Source of the DNA: an uncultured Oscillospiraceae bacterium
Lineage (GTDB): Bacteria > Bacillota > Clostridia > Oscillospirales > Ruminococcaceae
Length of the DNA: 64,000 nucleotides
Assembly: GCA_904396495.1 (NCBI GenBank)
Contig: CAJFOJ010000004.1
Location: 1-64,000 of the forward strand
Direction of reading: 5' to 3'
The first letter of the stretch is position 1. Each line of letters starts with the position of its first letter. The translations under genes and the position numbers were made by a program. Below, piece by piece: positions 6,959 to 15,866 of this stretch. Under the pieces are notes generated by a model. That model did not search any database. It was not told where the DNA came from and saw nothing but the letters and a program-made list of their open reading frames with translations.

Positions 6959-9211
6959 ATGGATGGGGACTTTTCAGATACACCCCAGAACCGAGGGACT
7001 ATGGAAAGACAATTGGTGCAAATCGAAGGCATGGTCGAAAACGTGGTATTCGGAAACGAAAATACCGGGTTTGCCGTCATCGAGCTGAATACCGGTGAGG
7101 AAATCCTGCCGGTGGTGGGGGAACTCTACGGCGTGGAGGAAGGTGAGGAGCTGAAAGTCACCGGCACCTACGCCTCTCATCCCAAATTCGGCTACCAGTT
7201 CAAAGCCGAAGTCTACGAGCGGAGCCTCCCCGCAACGGCAACCGCCATCAAGAAATTTCTGTGCTCTGGCGCTGTCAAGGGAATTGGCAGCGTCCTGGCC
7301 CAGCGGATTGTCGACGTGTTCGGAGAGGACACCCTTAATATTCTCGAAGAAAATCCCCAGCGACTTGTGGAGGTCAAGGGAATTACCCAGAAAAAAGCTG
7401 ACGCGCTCGCTATTGAGTTTCATCGGCTTTTTGGCATGCGTTCCGCCATGATGTTTTTTTCCACCTACGGCCTGACCCCTAGCCAGAGCATCCGCATCTG
7501 GAAAAAGTGGGGCGTCATCTCGGTAGACGTCATAAAGGACAACCCCTACCTGCTGTGTGAGGACGACATCATGGTGGAATTTCGCACTGCCGACCAAATG
7601 GCCCTTTCTTTAGGCATGGACGAGCATTCTGGCAAACGGATTTTCGGGGCTATCCAGCACGTGCTACGCCATAACCTAAAAAACGGCCACACCTGCTTGG
7701 CAAGGGAAACGGTTTCCTCCTTGGTGAGCAAACTGCTCGCAAATGTGGGAACCGACCCCATCGAAATAGAGATTGATAATCGCATTGCAGATGAGGAACT
7801 TTTTTCAGTCCAACGAAAGAGGGAATTTCTCTTTTTGCCATCCATGTATGGGGCAGAGCGGTACATCGCTTTACGGCTTTCCATGATGCTTCAAAACAAA
7901 TTTTTTGTCCACAAAGACATCGATCTAATGATTAATAAAGTGGAAGAGCAGAAGGGGATCCGATACGAAGGCCTTCAGCGGGGGGCAATTAAAGAAGCGC
8001 TCCAGCAGAGCATCCTACTTTTAACCGGCGGCCCCGGCACCGGCAAGACCACCACCTTAAACGCCATCATTGAACTGTTGGAGCAGGAGGGACTTGCCAT
8101 TGCCATCGCGGCCCCCACCGGCCGGGCCGCCAAACGGATTTCCGAGGTGACAGGAAGAGAGGCCAAAACCATCCACCGCCTCTTGGAAGTGGATTTCAGC
8201 GGCGGGGATACCCTCAAATTTATCCACAACGAAAAAAATCCTCTCAAAGCAGACGCAGTGGTTATCGATGAGATGTCGATGGTGGACACTACTCTCTTTG
8301 AATCACTACTTCGAGGGGTCAAGATGGGGGCCAAGCTAATTCTCGTAGGCGACTCCGACCAGCTGCCGTCGGTGGGTCCGGGCAATATTCTCAGAGACCT
8401 CATCGACAGTGAAGTGATTCCCACTGTGCAGTTAAAACAGGTTTTCCGGCAGGCTGCCCAAAGCCTCATCGTCACCAACGCCCACAGAATAGTAAGCGGC
8501 GAGATGCCGGATTTGAGTCAAAAGCACAACGACTTCTTTTTCATGCAGCGGGGAAGTGAAACAGCGGTTGCTGAAACTGTTGTCGAGTTGGTTTCCAAAC
8601 GGTTACCCAAAAGCTATGGTTTTTCACCAATAGCCGACATCCAGGTGTTGACGCCTCAACGGCAGGGGAATCTGGGCGTCTATGTTTTAAATAGCCAGCT
8701 TCAAGAGGTGATCAACCCCAAATCCGCTGCAAAAAAAGAGTTTAAGGGCATCTTTTGTACCTTCCGAGAAGGGGACAAGGTGATGCAGATTCGCAATAAC
8801 TACGACATGGAGTGGACAAAGGGCGACGAAGACGGACTGGGAATTTTTAACGGCGATATTGGTATCATTAGGCTCATTGATTCCGCCACTGCCACCATGG
8901 TCATCGACTTTGAGGATCGCATCTGCCATTACCCCTTTGAAATGGCCGCAGAGCTAGAACTGGCCTACGCCGTCACCGTCCACAAAAGCCAAGGCAGTGA
9001 GTACGACGCGGTTATCCTCCCCATCTTTGGAGGCTTTGATAAACTCTATTTCCGGAACCTTTTGTACACCGCAGTCACGCGGGCCAAAAAGCTTCTCATC
9101 ATCGTGGGGAGCAGGGGCAGGGTAGAATACATGGTACAAAATAACCGAAAGATGTTGCGGTACACCAATTTGCGAAATTTTTTGGTTGAGGCGGTAGAAC
9201 ATGGAAGTTAG
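6959..9211 (+). CDS. recD2: RecD2-type SF1B DNA helicase
   Basis: RecD2 is a 5'-3' DNA helicase related to RecD but found without RecBC; it helps DNA repair and replication-fork handling. About 750 residues contain an N-terminal OB-like region, tandem helix-hairpin-helix motifs (GIGSVLAQRIV, VKGITQKKADAL), Walker A GGPGTGKTTT, Walker B VVIDEMSMVD, motif III GDSDQLPSVGPGN and motifs V/VI in AYAVTVHKSQGSEY and YTAVTRAKK. The start is uncertain: ATG 6959 has AGGGGA at long spacing, while ATG 7001 (MERQLVQIEG) is closer to family N-termini but has a tight GAGGGA. It overlaps comF by 11 bases. Confidence 0.95.
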   Translation: MDGDFSDTPQNRGTMERQLVQIEGMVENVVFGNENTGFAVIELNTGEEILPVVGELYGVEEGEELKVTGTYASHPKFGYQFKAEVYERSLPATATAIKKFLCSGAVKGIGSVLAQRIVDVFGEDTLNILEENPQRLVEVKGITQKKADALAIEFHRLFGMRSAMMFFSTYGLTPSQSIRIWKKWGVISVDVIKDNPYLLCEDDIMVEFRTADQMALSLGMDEHSGKRIFGAIQHVLRHNLKNGHTCLARETVSSLVSKLLANVGTDPIEIEIDNRIADEELFSVQRKREFLFLPSMYGAERYIALRLSMMLQNKFFVHKDIDLMINKVEEQKGIRYEGLQRGAIKEALQQSILLLTGGPGTGKTTTLNAIIELLEQEGLAIAIAAPTGRAAKRISEVTGREAKTIHRLLEVDFSGGDTLKFIHNEKNPLKADAVVIDEMSMVDTTLFESLLRGVKMGAKLILVGDSDQLPSVGPGNILRDLIDSEVIPTVQLKQVFRQAAQSLIVTNAHRIVSGEMPDLSQKHNDFFFMQRGSETAVAETVVELVSKRLPKSYGFSPIADIQVLTPQRQGNLGVYVLNSQLQEVINPKSAAKKEFKGIFCTFREGDKVMQIRNNYDMEWTKGDEDGLGIFNGDIGIIRLIDSATATMVIDFEDRICHYPFEMAAELELAYAVTVHKSQGSEYDAVILPIFGGFDKLYFRNLLYTAVTRAKKLLIIVGSRGRVEYMVQNNRKMLRYTNLRNFLVEAVEHGS

Positions 9212-9920
9212 CAAGAAAGAACTCCTTATCTCCATTTTCTTTCCAAAGCATTGTCCATTTTGCGGTCAACCAATGGAAGCCGACCGGACGTACTGTAAAG
9301 CATGCAAAGATCAGCTGCCTTGGATTATGCCGGGTACCCTTTGTCCCTCTTGTGGGAAAAAGGACTGCATCTGCCTGGACAATCCCTGTTTAAATCGACT
9401 TTATGTCCCGCTGCTCTATAAGGGATCTGCGGCAAATGCCATCAAAAATCTCAAATTTTATGGTAAACGGAGCTATTCCCGCCCGTTAGGTGAGCTTTTG
9501 GGGAACTTTATCCGAGCAGAAAGCCCAGTACCCCACTTCGATTGTATTATTCCAATCCCCATGACAAAACGGGACATCCGGAAACGCGGATATAGTCAAT
9601 CGACACTGATCGCCCGCTTCATCGGTCAATCGCTTGCCATTCCCGTCGAGAAAAAAATTCTTGTAAAAGTCCACCAAACGAAAAAGCAGCACTGTTTAAA
9701 TGCAGAAGAGCGAAAAATCAACTTAAAAGGCGCTTTTGTTGTCACAAATCCCCAGATGCTGAAAGGGAAATCTGTTCTCCTCTGCGACGATGTCCTCACC
9801 ACTGGTGCCACTTTACAGGAAGCGGCAAGGATGCTGAAAGAGGCGGGGGCCTCTGATATCAGTGCAGTTGTCGTCGCCACAACGGAAAAACTTGAAATAC
9901 ACGCCGAAACCGTGGTATAA
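9201..9920 (+). CDS. comF: ComF family protein (phosphoribosyltransferase-like)
   Basis: ComF proteins take part in DNA uptake during competence and may also act in recombination. The 239 residues begin with a zinc-finger region of paired cysteines (CPFCGQPM, YCKAC, LCPSCGKKDC, about 18-55). A type I phosphoribosyltransferase fold ends with the PRPP-loop motif VLLCDDVLTTGATLQEA near residue 198. The overlap of 11 bases with recD2 indicates translational coupling and a joint role in single-strand DNA handling. The start ATG lies inside the recD2 end. No other competence genes are in the window. Confidence 0.92.
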   Translation: MEVSKKELLISIFFPKHCPFCGQPMEADRTYCKACKDQLPWIMPGTLCPSCGKKDCICLDNPCLNRLYVPLLYKGSAANAIKNLKFYGKRSYSRPLGELLGNFIRAESPVPHFDCIIPIPMTKRDIRKRGYSQSTLIARFIGQSLAIPVEKKILVKVHQTKKQHCLNAEERKINLKGAFVVTNPQMLKGKSVLLCDDVLTTGATLQEAARMLKEAGASDISAVVVATTEKLEIHAETVV

Positions 9921-9928
9921 TATTTACA

Positions 9929-9951
9929 GGTGGCACACAAATTGTGCCACC
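9929..9951 (+). terminator. Hairpin after comF
   Basis: GGTGGCACA (9929-9937) and TGTGCCACC (9943-9951) form a perfect 9-bp stem with a CAAAT loop. It lies 9 bases past comF; no long T-run follows, so it may be a weak terminator or an mRNA-end stabiliser. From 9952 to 10172 I see no gene, only the leader of the MreB paralogue. Confidence 0.5.
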
Positions 9952-10172
9952 GCCTTTGGTGTAAGGTGTTATATTGCAAAATTTTTTATGCATTAAAAAT
10001 CAAGCTCCATCCAGCAGGTTATCTGCCGCCATAGAGGATTTGCTGAGAGGGCGGCCTTATTAAACGACACAACCACCTACTCCGCAGCGCGATTTGTAGT
10101 ATACCCGTTAAATAATGACAGAATCCGCGCGGAAAACGCAGTAAAATAACATAAATGTAAGGAGGCTCATTC

Positions 10173-11189
10173 ATGGCAGGTGTAGATTTGGGCATCGATC
10201 TGGGCACGACAAAAATTATTATTTACCGATACGGCAAAGGTATTGTACTGGAGGAGCCCAGCGTCGTCGCTTATCATACAAAAACAGAAAAAGTCGTGGC
10301 CGTCGGGCACGAGGCATTGCGGATGTTGGGGAGGACCCCTGCTTATATCCGCACCGAATGCCCCATCCGGGACGGTGTCATATCAAACCATTTGTTTACC
10401 GAGTACTTAATCAAGGAATTTGTCAAAAAGGTTTCCAAAAGTTTTCTCATAAAGCCGCGCATAGCCATCTGTATTCCTTCAGCTATCACCGATGTGGAAG
10501 CCCGCGCCGTAGTTGAGGCAGCCATGAGTGCCGGTGCCCGGAAAGTGTATCTTGTCGATGAACCCATCGCCGCCGCCATCGGGGCAGGCTTGGACATCAC
10601 AAAGCCCAACGGCCAGATGATGGTGGATTCCGGTGGTGGGACCACTGACGTGGCGGTGATTGCTTTGGGCGGCATTGTCGCGTCTTATTCTATGAGGGTA
10701 GCGGGTAACAGCTTCGACGAAGCCATCGTTAAATACCTGCAAAATCAGTACAAACTGGCGATTGGAACCAGCGTGGCTGAGCGGATTAAAAAGGAAATCG
10801 GCTGTGTATTTGATCCGTCGGAAGAGGTGACTACTACCGTAAAAGGGCGTAACCTGGTGACCGGTTATCCAGAGCAGATCACCATTAACCAACTGGAGTT
10901 ATTTGAGGTGCTCCGACCCTTTGCGGCGGAAATCGTCATGGGGGTCAGAAACGTTTTGGAGCGCACACCGCCGGAACTCACCGGTGACATCTATCAAAAC
11001 GGTATTACAATGACGGGTGGCACTTCCCAGCTAAAAGGGTTAGACAAGCTCATCGAGGAAAATACCGGCGTCAGTGTCCAGGTTGCGGAAAACCCACGGG
11101 ACTGCGTCGGCATCGGCACTGGTAAGTGCTTTGATATGTTAGACGAGTTGAAGGAAGGCTTTACCCGTGCCTCCACCTATATTCATTAA
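10173..11189 (+). CDS. MreB/Mbl-family actin-like protein (paralogue)
   Basis: MreB-type filaments direct cell-wall synthesis along the cell length. The 338 residues show the actin-fold phosphate-1 loop GIDLGTTKI, the phosphate-2 region MMVDSGGGTTDVAVI, and the adenosine region ITMTGGTSQLKGLDKL. It is clearly related to, but distinct from, the mreB inside the mreBCD cluster at 36.5-37.5 kb. It stands alone behind a strong AAGGAGG site and before two hairpins, so it is an independent transcription unit. Firmicutes often have several paralogues (MreB, Mbl, MreBH), and I cannot say which this is. Confidence 0.9.
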   Translation: MAGVDLGIDLGTTKIIIYRYGKGIVLEEPSVVAYHTKTEKVVAVGHEALRMLGRTPAYIRTECPIRDGVISNHLFTEYLIKEFVKKVSKSFLIKPRIAICIPSAITDVEARAVVEAAMSAGARKVYLVDEPIAAAIGAGLDITKPNGQMMVDSGGGTTDVAVIALGGIVASYSMRVAGNSFDEAIVKYLQNQYKLAIGTSVAERIKKEIGCVFDPSEEVTTTVKGRNLVTGYPEQITINQLELFEVLRPFAAEIVMGVRNVLERTPPELTGDIYQNGITMTGGTSQLKGLDKLIEENTGVSVQVAENPRDCVGIGTGKCFDMLDELKEGFTRASTYIH

Positions 11190-11195
11190 TTTCAA

Positions 11196-11240
11196 TTAAA
11201 ATACCCTTTAGCCTATGAAATAGGCTAAAGGGTATTTTAA
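11196..11240. terminator. 20-bp perfect inverted repeat, bidirectional terminator
   Basis: The arms at 11196-11215 and 11221-11240 are exact reverse complements around a TGAAA loop, with A/T-rich bases (TTAAAA and TTTTAA) at the ends. The hairpin lies between the MreB paralogue and the convergent sugar-acid operon. Confidence 0.88.
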
Positions 11241-11266
11241 CATATAGACCTTCTTAGTGAAAAGGG

Positions 11267-11313
11267 CAAAAGGAAGGCCTTGAGGACTTCATCGTTCCTA
11301 GGCCTTCCTTTTG
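11267..11313. terminator. Second convergent terminator hairpin
   Basis: CAAAAGGAAGGCCT (11267-11280) is the reverse complement of 11300-11313. It ends in TTTTG on the plus strand and TTTTG on the minus strand. It probably ends the minus-strand sugar-acid operon 31 bases past its last stop codon. Confidence 0.8.
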
Positions 11314-11343
11314 TGTGATAAACACGGTTCTATCATAGGGGGT

Positions 11344-12021
11344 TTAGTCAAATTCCGCAATCATTGTCACAGGGGAGGCGTCTAAGCCTACCAAACGCAG
11401 GGGAATGCCATACACTGTACAATAACCTTTATGCCCCAAAATAGGGATAAAATTCATACACTCATATATGAGGAGCGGACGCAGGCCGTCCTCTCTTTCA
11501 TCCAGCAAAACGTGGTGATTGGCAAAGCCGGTGGCAAAACCGTCGGTGCCATCCACGCTCAAAGTATCTAACGCGATTGCTTTCAGATTGGGTAATTCCT
11601 CCCGGAGGTACCGGGCCGCCTCCAAGGTGAGGGCTGGGAAATCATCCCGGTAAACCTGCTCATTATTAAGGTACTGGGAATACCCCATATACAGCATCAA
11701 AAGGTCGGCGTTTTCGATTCCTGACCGCTGCTTCAACTGCCCTATCTGGATGCGTCCACCTTTGGATGACCGGACATCAACCAAAAGTGCCTTGCGGAAG
11801 ATAAAATCCTCTACCTTAACCCGATCTATGGTTTCTCCCGACTCACAAAAATGGTAGGGAGCATCCACATGGGAACCGCCGTGGGTAAACAAGCTAATCA
11901 CCGTCTGGTTGTTGATATCGCCGGATTGAATCCTGGTAAAAGGCGTAAAATTTGGTCTGGGTGTCGCTTCATCGTATCGGACGATATCCGGAGAAATAGG
12001 AATCGACAATTCGTACAGCAT
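11344..12021 (-). CDS. Cyclase-family (kynurenine formamidase-like) metal hydrolase
   Basis: The 225-residue protein belongs to the putative cyclase/KynB family of metal-dependent amide or lactone hydrolases. The signature HGGSHVDAPYHF (around residue 47) is the metal-binding HGxHxDxPxH motif, and a later ALDTLSVDG and NHHVLL fit the fold. It is the last gene of the sugar-acid locus, 12 bases after an SDR gene. From context it may hydrolyse a sugar lactone or a related ring, but that is inference; kynurenine formamidase is the alternative by homology and fits the neighbours poorly. Confidence 0.82.
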   Translation of the reverse strand: MLYELSIPISPDIVRYDEATPRPNFTPFTRIQSGDINNQTVISLFTHGGSHVDAPYHFCESGETIDRVKVEDFIFRKALLVDVRSSKGGRIQIGQLKQRSGIENADLLMLYMGYSQYLNNEQVYRDDFPALTLEAARYLREELPNLKAIALDTLSVDGTDGFATGFANHHVLLDEREDGLRPLLIYECMNFIPILGHKGYCTVYGIPLRLVGLDASPVTMIAEFD

Positions 12022-12033
12022 AACGTTCCCCCT

Positions 12034-12807
12034 TTAGTAGTGGGGCTGCCCGGTGTGGCAGGTGATCCCGCCATCCACGGGCAGGTTGACGCCGTTTAAA
12101 AAGTCCACCTTCCTCGCCGCCAAAAACAGAGCTACTTCGGCGATTTCCTCCGGTGTAGCAAAAGTATGGGTGGGGTAGGCCTCCCGGTTGACCTGCTCTG
12201 CATAGTCGATTTTCCGGAAGGTGTATTCCAACATCTCGGTCCGAACCGCTCCAGGGCAGATGGCGTTACAGCGGATTCCCTGATCGGCGTAATCGATGGC
12301 GATGGCCCGGGTTAAGTTGGTAACGGCGCCTTTGGCCGTGTTATAGGCCGCCATAGAATAGTCGGCGCAGATTCCTGACACAGATGACATGTTGATAATA
12401 GTCCCGTATTGCTTCTTCACCATCATCGGCAGAAAATAATAGCAGGCAAGGTACACGCCGCGGCAGTCAATGGACATAATTCTGTCAAACTCTGAGGGAG
12501 GGGTCTCTAAAATCCTTCCCGCCAGGTGAATTCCCGCGTTGTTAAATAGCACATCGCAACCGCCGAACTCCTTTTCCACATATTCCGCCATGGCCTTGAC
12601 CTCATCTTCTACGCTCACATCCATCTGATAAAAGCGCACACATGCCTCTGGATATTTTTCGGCACACTCTTTCTGAAGGGCTTCCCCTTCCGTTTTTTTC
12701 CGCCCTGCAAACACCACGTTCGCCCGGTTTTCTGCAAACAGCCGCACCGTCGAAGCGCCAATTCCCGTTGTCCCGCCGATGATGACGGTGGTTTTACCCT
12801 GTAGCAT
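12034..12807 (-). CDS. SDR-family NAD(P)-dependent oxidoreductase
   Basis: This is a classical short-chain dehydrogenase of 257 residues. The cofactor motif is GGTTGIGAST (about 11-20), followed by the stabilising NNAG near residue 90, the catalytic serine in MSSVSG, and the YxxxK pair in AYNTAKGAV near residue 160. Sitting between an enolase-superfamily dehydratase and a cyclase-family hydrolase, it probably reduces or oxidises a sugar acid such as a hexuronate or ketogluconate. The substrate cannot be read from the sequence. It starts at ATG 12807, 24 bases after the dehydratase. Confidence 0.88.
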   Translation of the reverse strand: MLQGKTTVIIGGTTGIGASTVRLFAENRANVVFAGRKKTEGEALQKECAEKYPEACVRFYQMDVSVEDEVKAMAEYVEKEFGGCDVLFNNAGIHLAGRILETPPSEFDRIMSIDCRGVYLACYYFLPMMVKKQYGTIINMSSVSGICADYSMAAYNTAKGAVTNLTRAIAIDYADQGIRCNAICPGAVRTEMLEYTFRKIDYAEQVNREAYPTHTFATPEEIAEVALFLAARKVDFLNGVNLPVDGGITCHTGQPHY

Positions 12808-12831
12808 TTATAGTCACCTCTCCCTTTCCGA

Positions 12832-14199
12832 TTAACTCCACAGCCTATCATGGGACCAGAGATAGTCCCAATCACTGGTGTCCTCCCACAGTCCCTTGAC
12901 ACGGGAATGCATATGCTCTTTCAAGACCTCGTCATCAATATCGGTAATGCCCAAACCGGGAGCAGTGGGCAGCTTCGCCTGGCCGTCCACAATAATCGGT
13001 TTGTCACATCCCTTTACAATGTCGTTCCACCAAGGAATATCGTTTGAATGATGCTCCAAAGCGAGGAAATTCCGGGTCGCGGCCGCCACATGGACCGCAG
13101 CTAGGAATGCGATGGGGCTCTCCGCATTGTGGATGGCCATAGCCACGCCGTGCTCCTCTGCGATTTCGCCGATCTTCTTGGTTTCCAAAATTCCGCCCGC
13201 TGTCAACACATCGGGGTGGATAACCGAAAAAGCCCCAGAGGAGACGATTTCCCGGAAAGCCTCCTTGCCGTAGGTGTCCTCTCCTGTACACAGAGGCACA
13301 GCGGTCGCCGCGGCAATTCTCTGCCACTGGTTGAGATACTGCCAGGGGAGCAAGTCCTCCGCCCAGGCAATGTTGTACTTTTCAAGCCGCTTTAACAGCC
13401 GGATACAGTCCTCCACACCGATGTGGCCAAAGTGGTCAATGCTGATGGGAACCTCATAACCTACTATCGATCTAGCGTCGGCAACATACTGTTCCAAATA
13501 GTCAAGACCCTTTTCAGTGAGATGGATGCCGGTAAAGGGATGCTCGATGTTATACAGATCGTAGATGGCTTTTTCTTTTAGGTTTTCCTCCACAGTGTGG
13601 CCGCCGCGCTTAAAGATGGGCATATCGGCGTCCTGCCGCATGGCGTCCAAAATCCATTGGGGGCCGCAGAGAGTGCCCGGCTCATCTAGCAGCAGGTCAA
13701 TCCCCACATCCATTTTTAAAAACTTAAATCCCTTTTCCATCCGTTTTTTCAGCGCCGCGCCCATAGCCTTGCCGTCGTGCTTTCCATACACATCGGTGTC
13801 GCAGTACACCGTCACCGTGTCTCGGTACTTTCCGCCGATGAGCTGATACACGGGAACCGAATACGCTTTTCCCACAATGTCCCAAAGCGCCACTTCAATC
13901 CCACTGACGCCGCCGCCCTGCCGGCCATGGTATCCAAACTGCTTAATCCGATTAAACAGGCGATCCACATCACAGGGATTTTCGTTGATGAGCCTGCTTT
14001 TCAGCATCAACGCGTATTGCTTGCAAGCGAAATCCCGCACCTCGCCAAAGCCCACAATTCCCTGGTTGGTATACACCTTGATCAGCGAATTTTCAAAGGG
14101 TCCCCCTTCGATATCGGTAAACCGGATGTCGGTAATTCTTAACTGAGAAGGGGCGGAGCAGGTATTGACGTTTTCCTGGATTCTTTCTTTGATCTGCAT
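12832..14199 (-). CDS. Mandelate racemase/enolase-superfamily sugar-acid dehydratase
   Basis: About 455 residues form an enolase-superfamily capping domain plus a (beta/alpha)7-beta barrel. KMD in the barrel strand FLKMDVG resembles the KxD/KxK base position. Likely metal ligands are the acidic residues in SIDHFGH, WAEDLLP and CTGEDTYG, and HPDVLTAGG and IHNAESP follow. Members with this context usually dehydrate aldonic or uronic acids to 2-keto-3-deoxy acids, which the kinase and aldolase in this locus could then use. The protein is longer than the usual 380-410 residues, partly through an insertion around PGTLCGPQWI. I chose ATG 14199 (MQIKERIQ) with AGAAAGGA upstream; the frame remains open to 14310. 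Confidence 0.87.
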   Translation of the reverse strand: MQIKERIQENVNTCSAPSQLRITDIRFTDIEGGPFENSLIKVYTNQGIVGFGEVRDFACKQYALMLKSRLINENPCDVDRLFNRIKQFGYHGRQGGGVSGIEVALWDIVGKAYSVPVYQLIGGKYRDTVTVYCDTDVYGKHDGKAMGAALKKRMEKGFKFLKMDVGIDLLLDEPGTLCGPQWILDAMRQDADMPIFKRGGHTVEENLKEKAIYDLYNIEHPFTGIHLTEKGLDYLEQYVADARSIVGYEVPISIDHFGHIGVEDCIRLLKRLEKYNIAWAEDLLPWQYLNQWQRIAAATAVPLCTGEDTYGKEAFREIVSSGAFSVIHPDVLTAGGILETKKIGEIAEEHGVAMAIHNAESPIAFLAAVHVAAATRNFLALEHHSNDIPWWNDIVKGCDKPIIVDGQAKLPTAPGLGITDIDDEVLKEHMHSRVKGLWEDTSDWDYLWSHDRLWS

Positions 14200-14323
14200 T
14201 TCCTGACCATTCCTTTCTCCGCGTTCCACGCCGGCGTAGTCATTCTTTAAAGCCGGCCCATGCGCAGAATGTTTCTTAATTTTATAAGTATATGAAAGCT
14301 GAGCAGCCAATCTATGAGAGTAT

Positions 14324-14346
14324 GGCAGCCGACCGAATGGGCCGCC
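14324..14346 (-). other. Hairpin between ABC ATPase and dehydratase genes
   Basis: GGCAGCC (14324-14330) pairs with GGCCGCC (14340-14346) using one G-U pair when read on the minus strand. The 179-base gap between the two genes holds no other gene. The hairpin may set relative expression of importer and enzymes. Confidence 0.4.
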
Positions 14347-14378
14347 AACATTTTTCTTCGCTTTTGCCCCGGGTTTTA

Positions 14379-15866
14379 TTAAATTCCGGATGCTTTCTCC
14401 ATTATTGCTTCCTCGGTCGCCTCATCATGGCCGAACTCAGAAACTAGTTTTCCTTCGTACATCACCAAAATGCGGTTGCTCATCTGCATGACTTCCGGCA
14501 ATTCGGAAGACACCATGATAATGGAGTGACCGTTTTCCACCAGCTTGTGGAGCAACTCATAAATCTCATGTTTGGCGTTGACGTCGATCCCTCGGGTCCC
14601 CTCGTCAAACAAAATGATCTTCGGCTCGATGAAGAGCCACTTGGCCAACACCACCTTCTGCTGGTTACCACCGCTGAGGTTTACGACCTCTTGTTCCACA
14701 TGGGGAGTGGCAATCCGGAGGCTTTCAACAAAACTTTGGGCCACCTGCCGACTCTTTTTTCCGGAAATTACTCCCAGCCGGGTCAATTTATCCAGGCCCA
14801 CATAGCCAATATTTCGTTCTACACTGTCATCCAGGATAAGCCCATCGTAATGTCGATCCTCGGTGACAAAGCCAAAGCCTGCGTCAATTGCATCCTTGGG
14901 TTTTTTCGGAGCATAGGGGTTGCCGCGAAGGGTAATCTTGCCAGAGGTAATTTTGTCCAATCCAAACAGAGCCCGGCAAATTTCGGTTCGGCCGGAGCCC
15001 ACTAGGCCCGCAAAGCCCAAAATTTCCCCTTGATGCAATTCAAACGAGACGTCCTTGACAAAATTAGTGGAAAGTCCTTCCACATGCAGGACGGTTTCTC
15101 CAATTTCGGTATGGATAGGGGGATAAATATTCTTAATTTCCCGTCCCACCATATACTGAACCAAGTCAAACTGGTTGACCGAATGGACATCGTCAATGTT
15201 GACGACGTTTTCCCCATCTTTTAGCACTGCGATAGTATCGGCGATTTCAAACACCTCGTCCATGTGGTGGGAGATATAGATGATTCCTACACCGCTTTTC
15301 TTTAGTTTCCGAATAATTTGAAACAATGTTTTTACATCGTTTTCCGGCAATACCGCTGAAGGTTCGTCCAGAATCAAAATTTTCGGGGTAAACCGAATCG
15401 CTTTGGCAACCTCAACCCGCTGGGCGTTGGCCACCGAAATGTCGGATACCAGCTTGGTCGGATCCAAGTCCCCAAATCCCAGGGAATCCAACAATTCCTT
15501 AGCCTCCCGGTTCATCCGTTTCCGATCCAGAATGCGCGCTTTGTTAATGGGAAGTTCGCTGAAAAACAAGTTTTCTGCCACCGACATTGTAGGGATCAAG
15601 GAAAAGTGCTGTTGCACCGCGCGGATCCCAGCTTTTTGTGCATCCAATGGGTTTGATATATGTACTTCCTCCCCATCGATTGAGATGGTGCCCTCATCTT
15701 TCCGAATGACGCCGCAAAGCGTTTTGATAAGCGTACTTTTGCCCGCTCCATTTTCTCCCACTAAGGCCAGTACTTCGCCTTTGTCCAGTTCCAGATCCAC
15801 ATGGTTTAATGCGACTACGCCGGGGTATCTCTTGGTAATTCCCTTCATCGAAAGCAACGATTTCAT
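14379..15866 (-). CDS. Sugar ABC importer ATPase, two-domain (RbsA/MglA type)
   Basis: This 495-residue protein has two fused ATPase domains, the mark of CUT2 importers that take up simple sugars. Domain 1 has Walker A GENGAGKST and Walker B ILILDEPSAVL. Domain 2 has GLVGSGRTE in place of a standard Walker A, signature LSGGNQQKV, and IILFDEGTRGIDV. ATG 15866 (MKSLLSMKGITKRYPG) is preceded by AAAGGAG and overlaps the permease stop by ATGA; the frame extends further upstream but only inside the permease gene. It works with the permease and binding protein next to it. Confidence 0.95.
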   Translation of the reverse strand: MKSLLSMKGITKRYPGVVALNHVDLELDKGEVLALVGENGAGKSTLIKTLCGVIRKDEGTISIDGEEVHISNPLDAQKAGIRAVQQHFSLIPTMSVAENLFFSELPINKARILDRKRMNREAKELLDSLGFGDLDPTKLVSDISVANAQRVEVAKAIRFTPKILILDEPSAVLPENDVKTLFQIIRKLKKSGVGIIYISHHMDEVFEIADTIAVLKDGENVVNIDDVHSVNQFDLVQYMVGREIKNIYPPIHTEIGETVLHVEGLSTNFVKDVSFELHQGEILGFAGLVGSGRTEICRALFGLDKITSGKITLRGNPYAPKKPKDAIDAGFGFVTEDRHYDGLILDDSVERNIGYVGLDKLTRLGVISGKKSRQVAQSFVESLRIATPHVEQEVVNLSGGNQQKVVLAKWLFIEPKIILFDEGTRGIDVNAKHEIYELLHKLVENGHSIIMVSSELPEVMQMSNRILVMYEGKLVSEFGHDEATEEAIMEKASGI

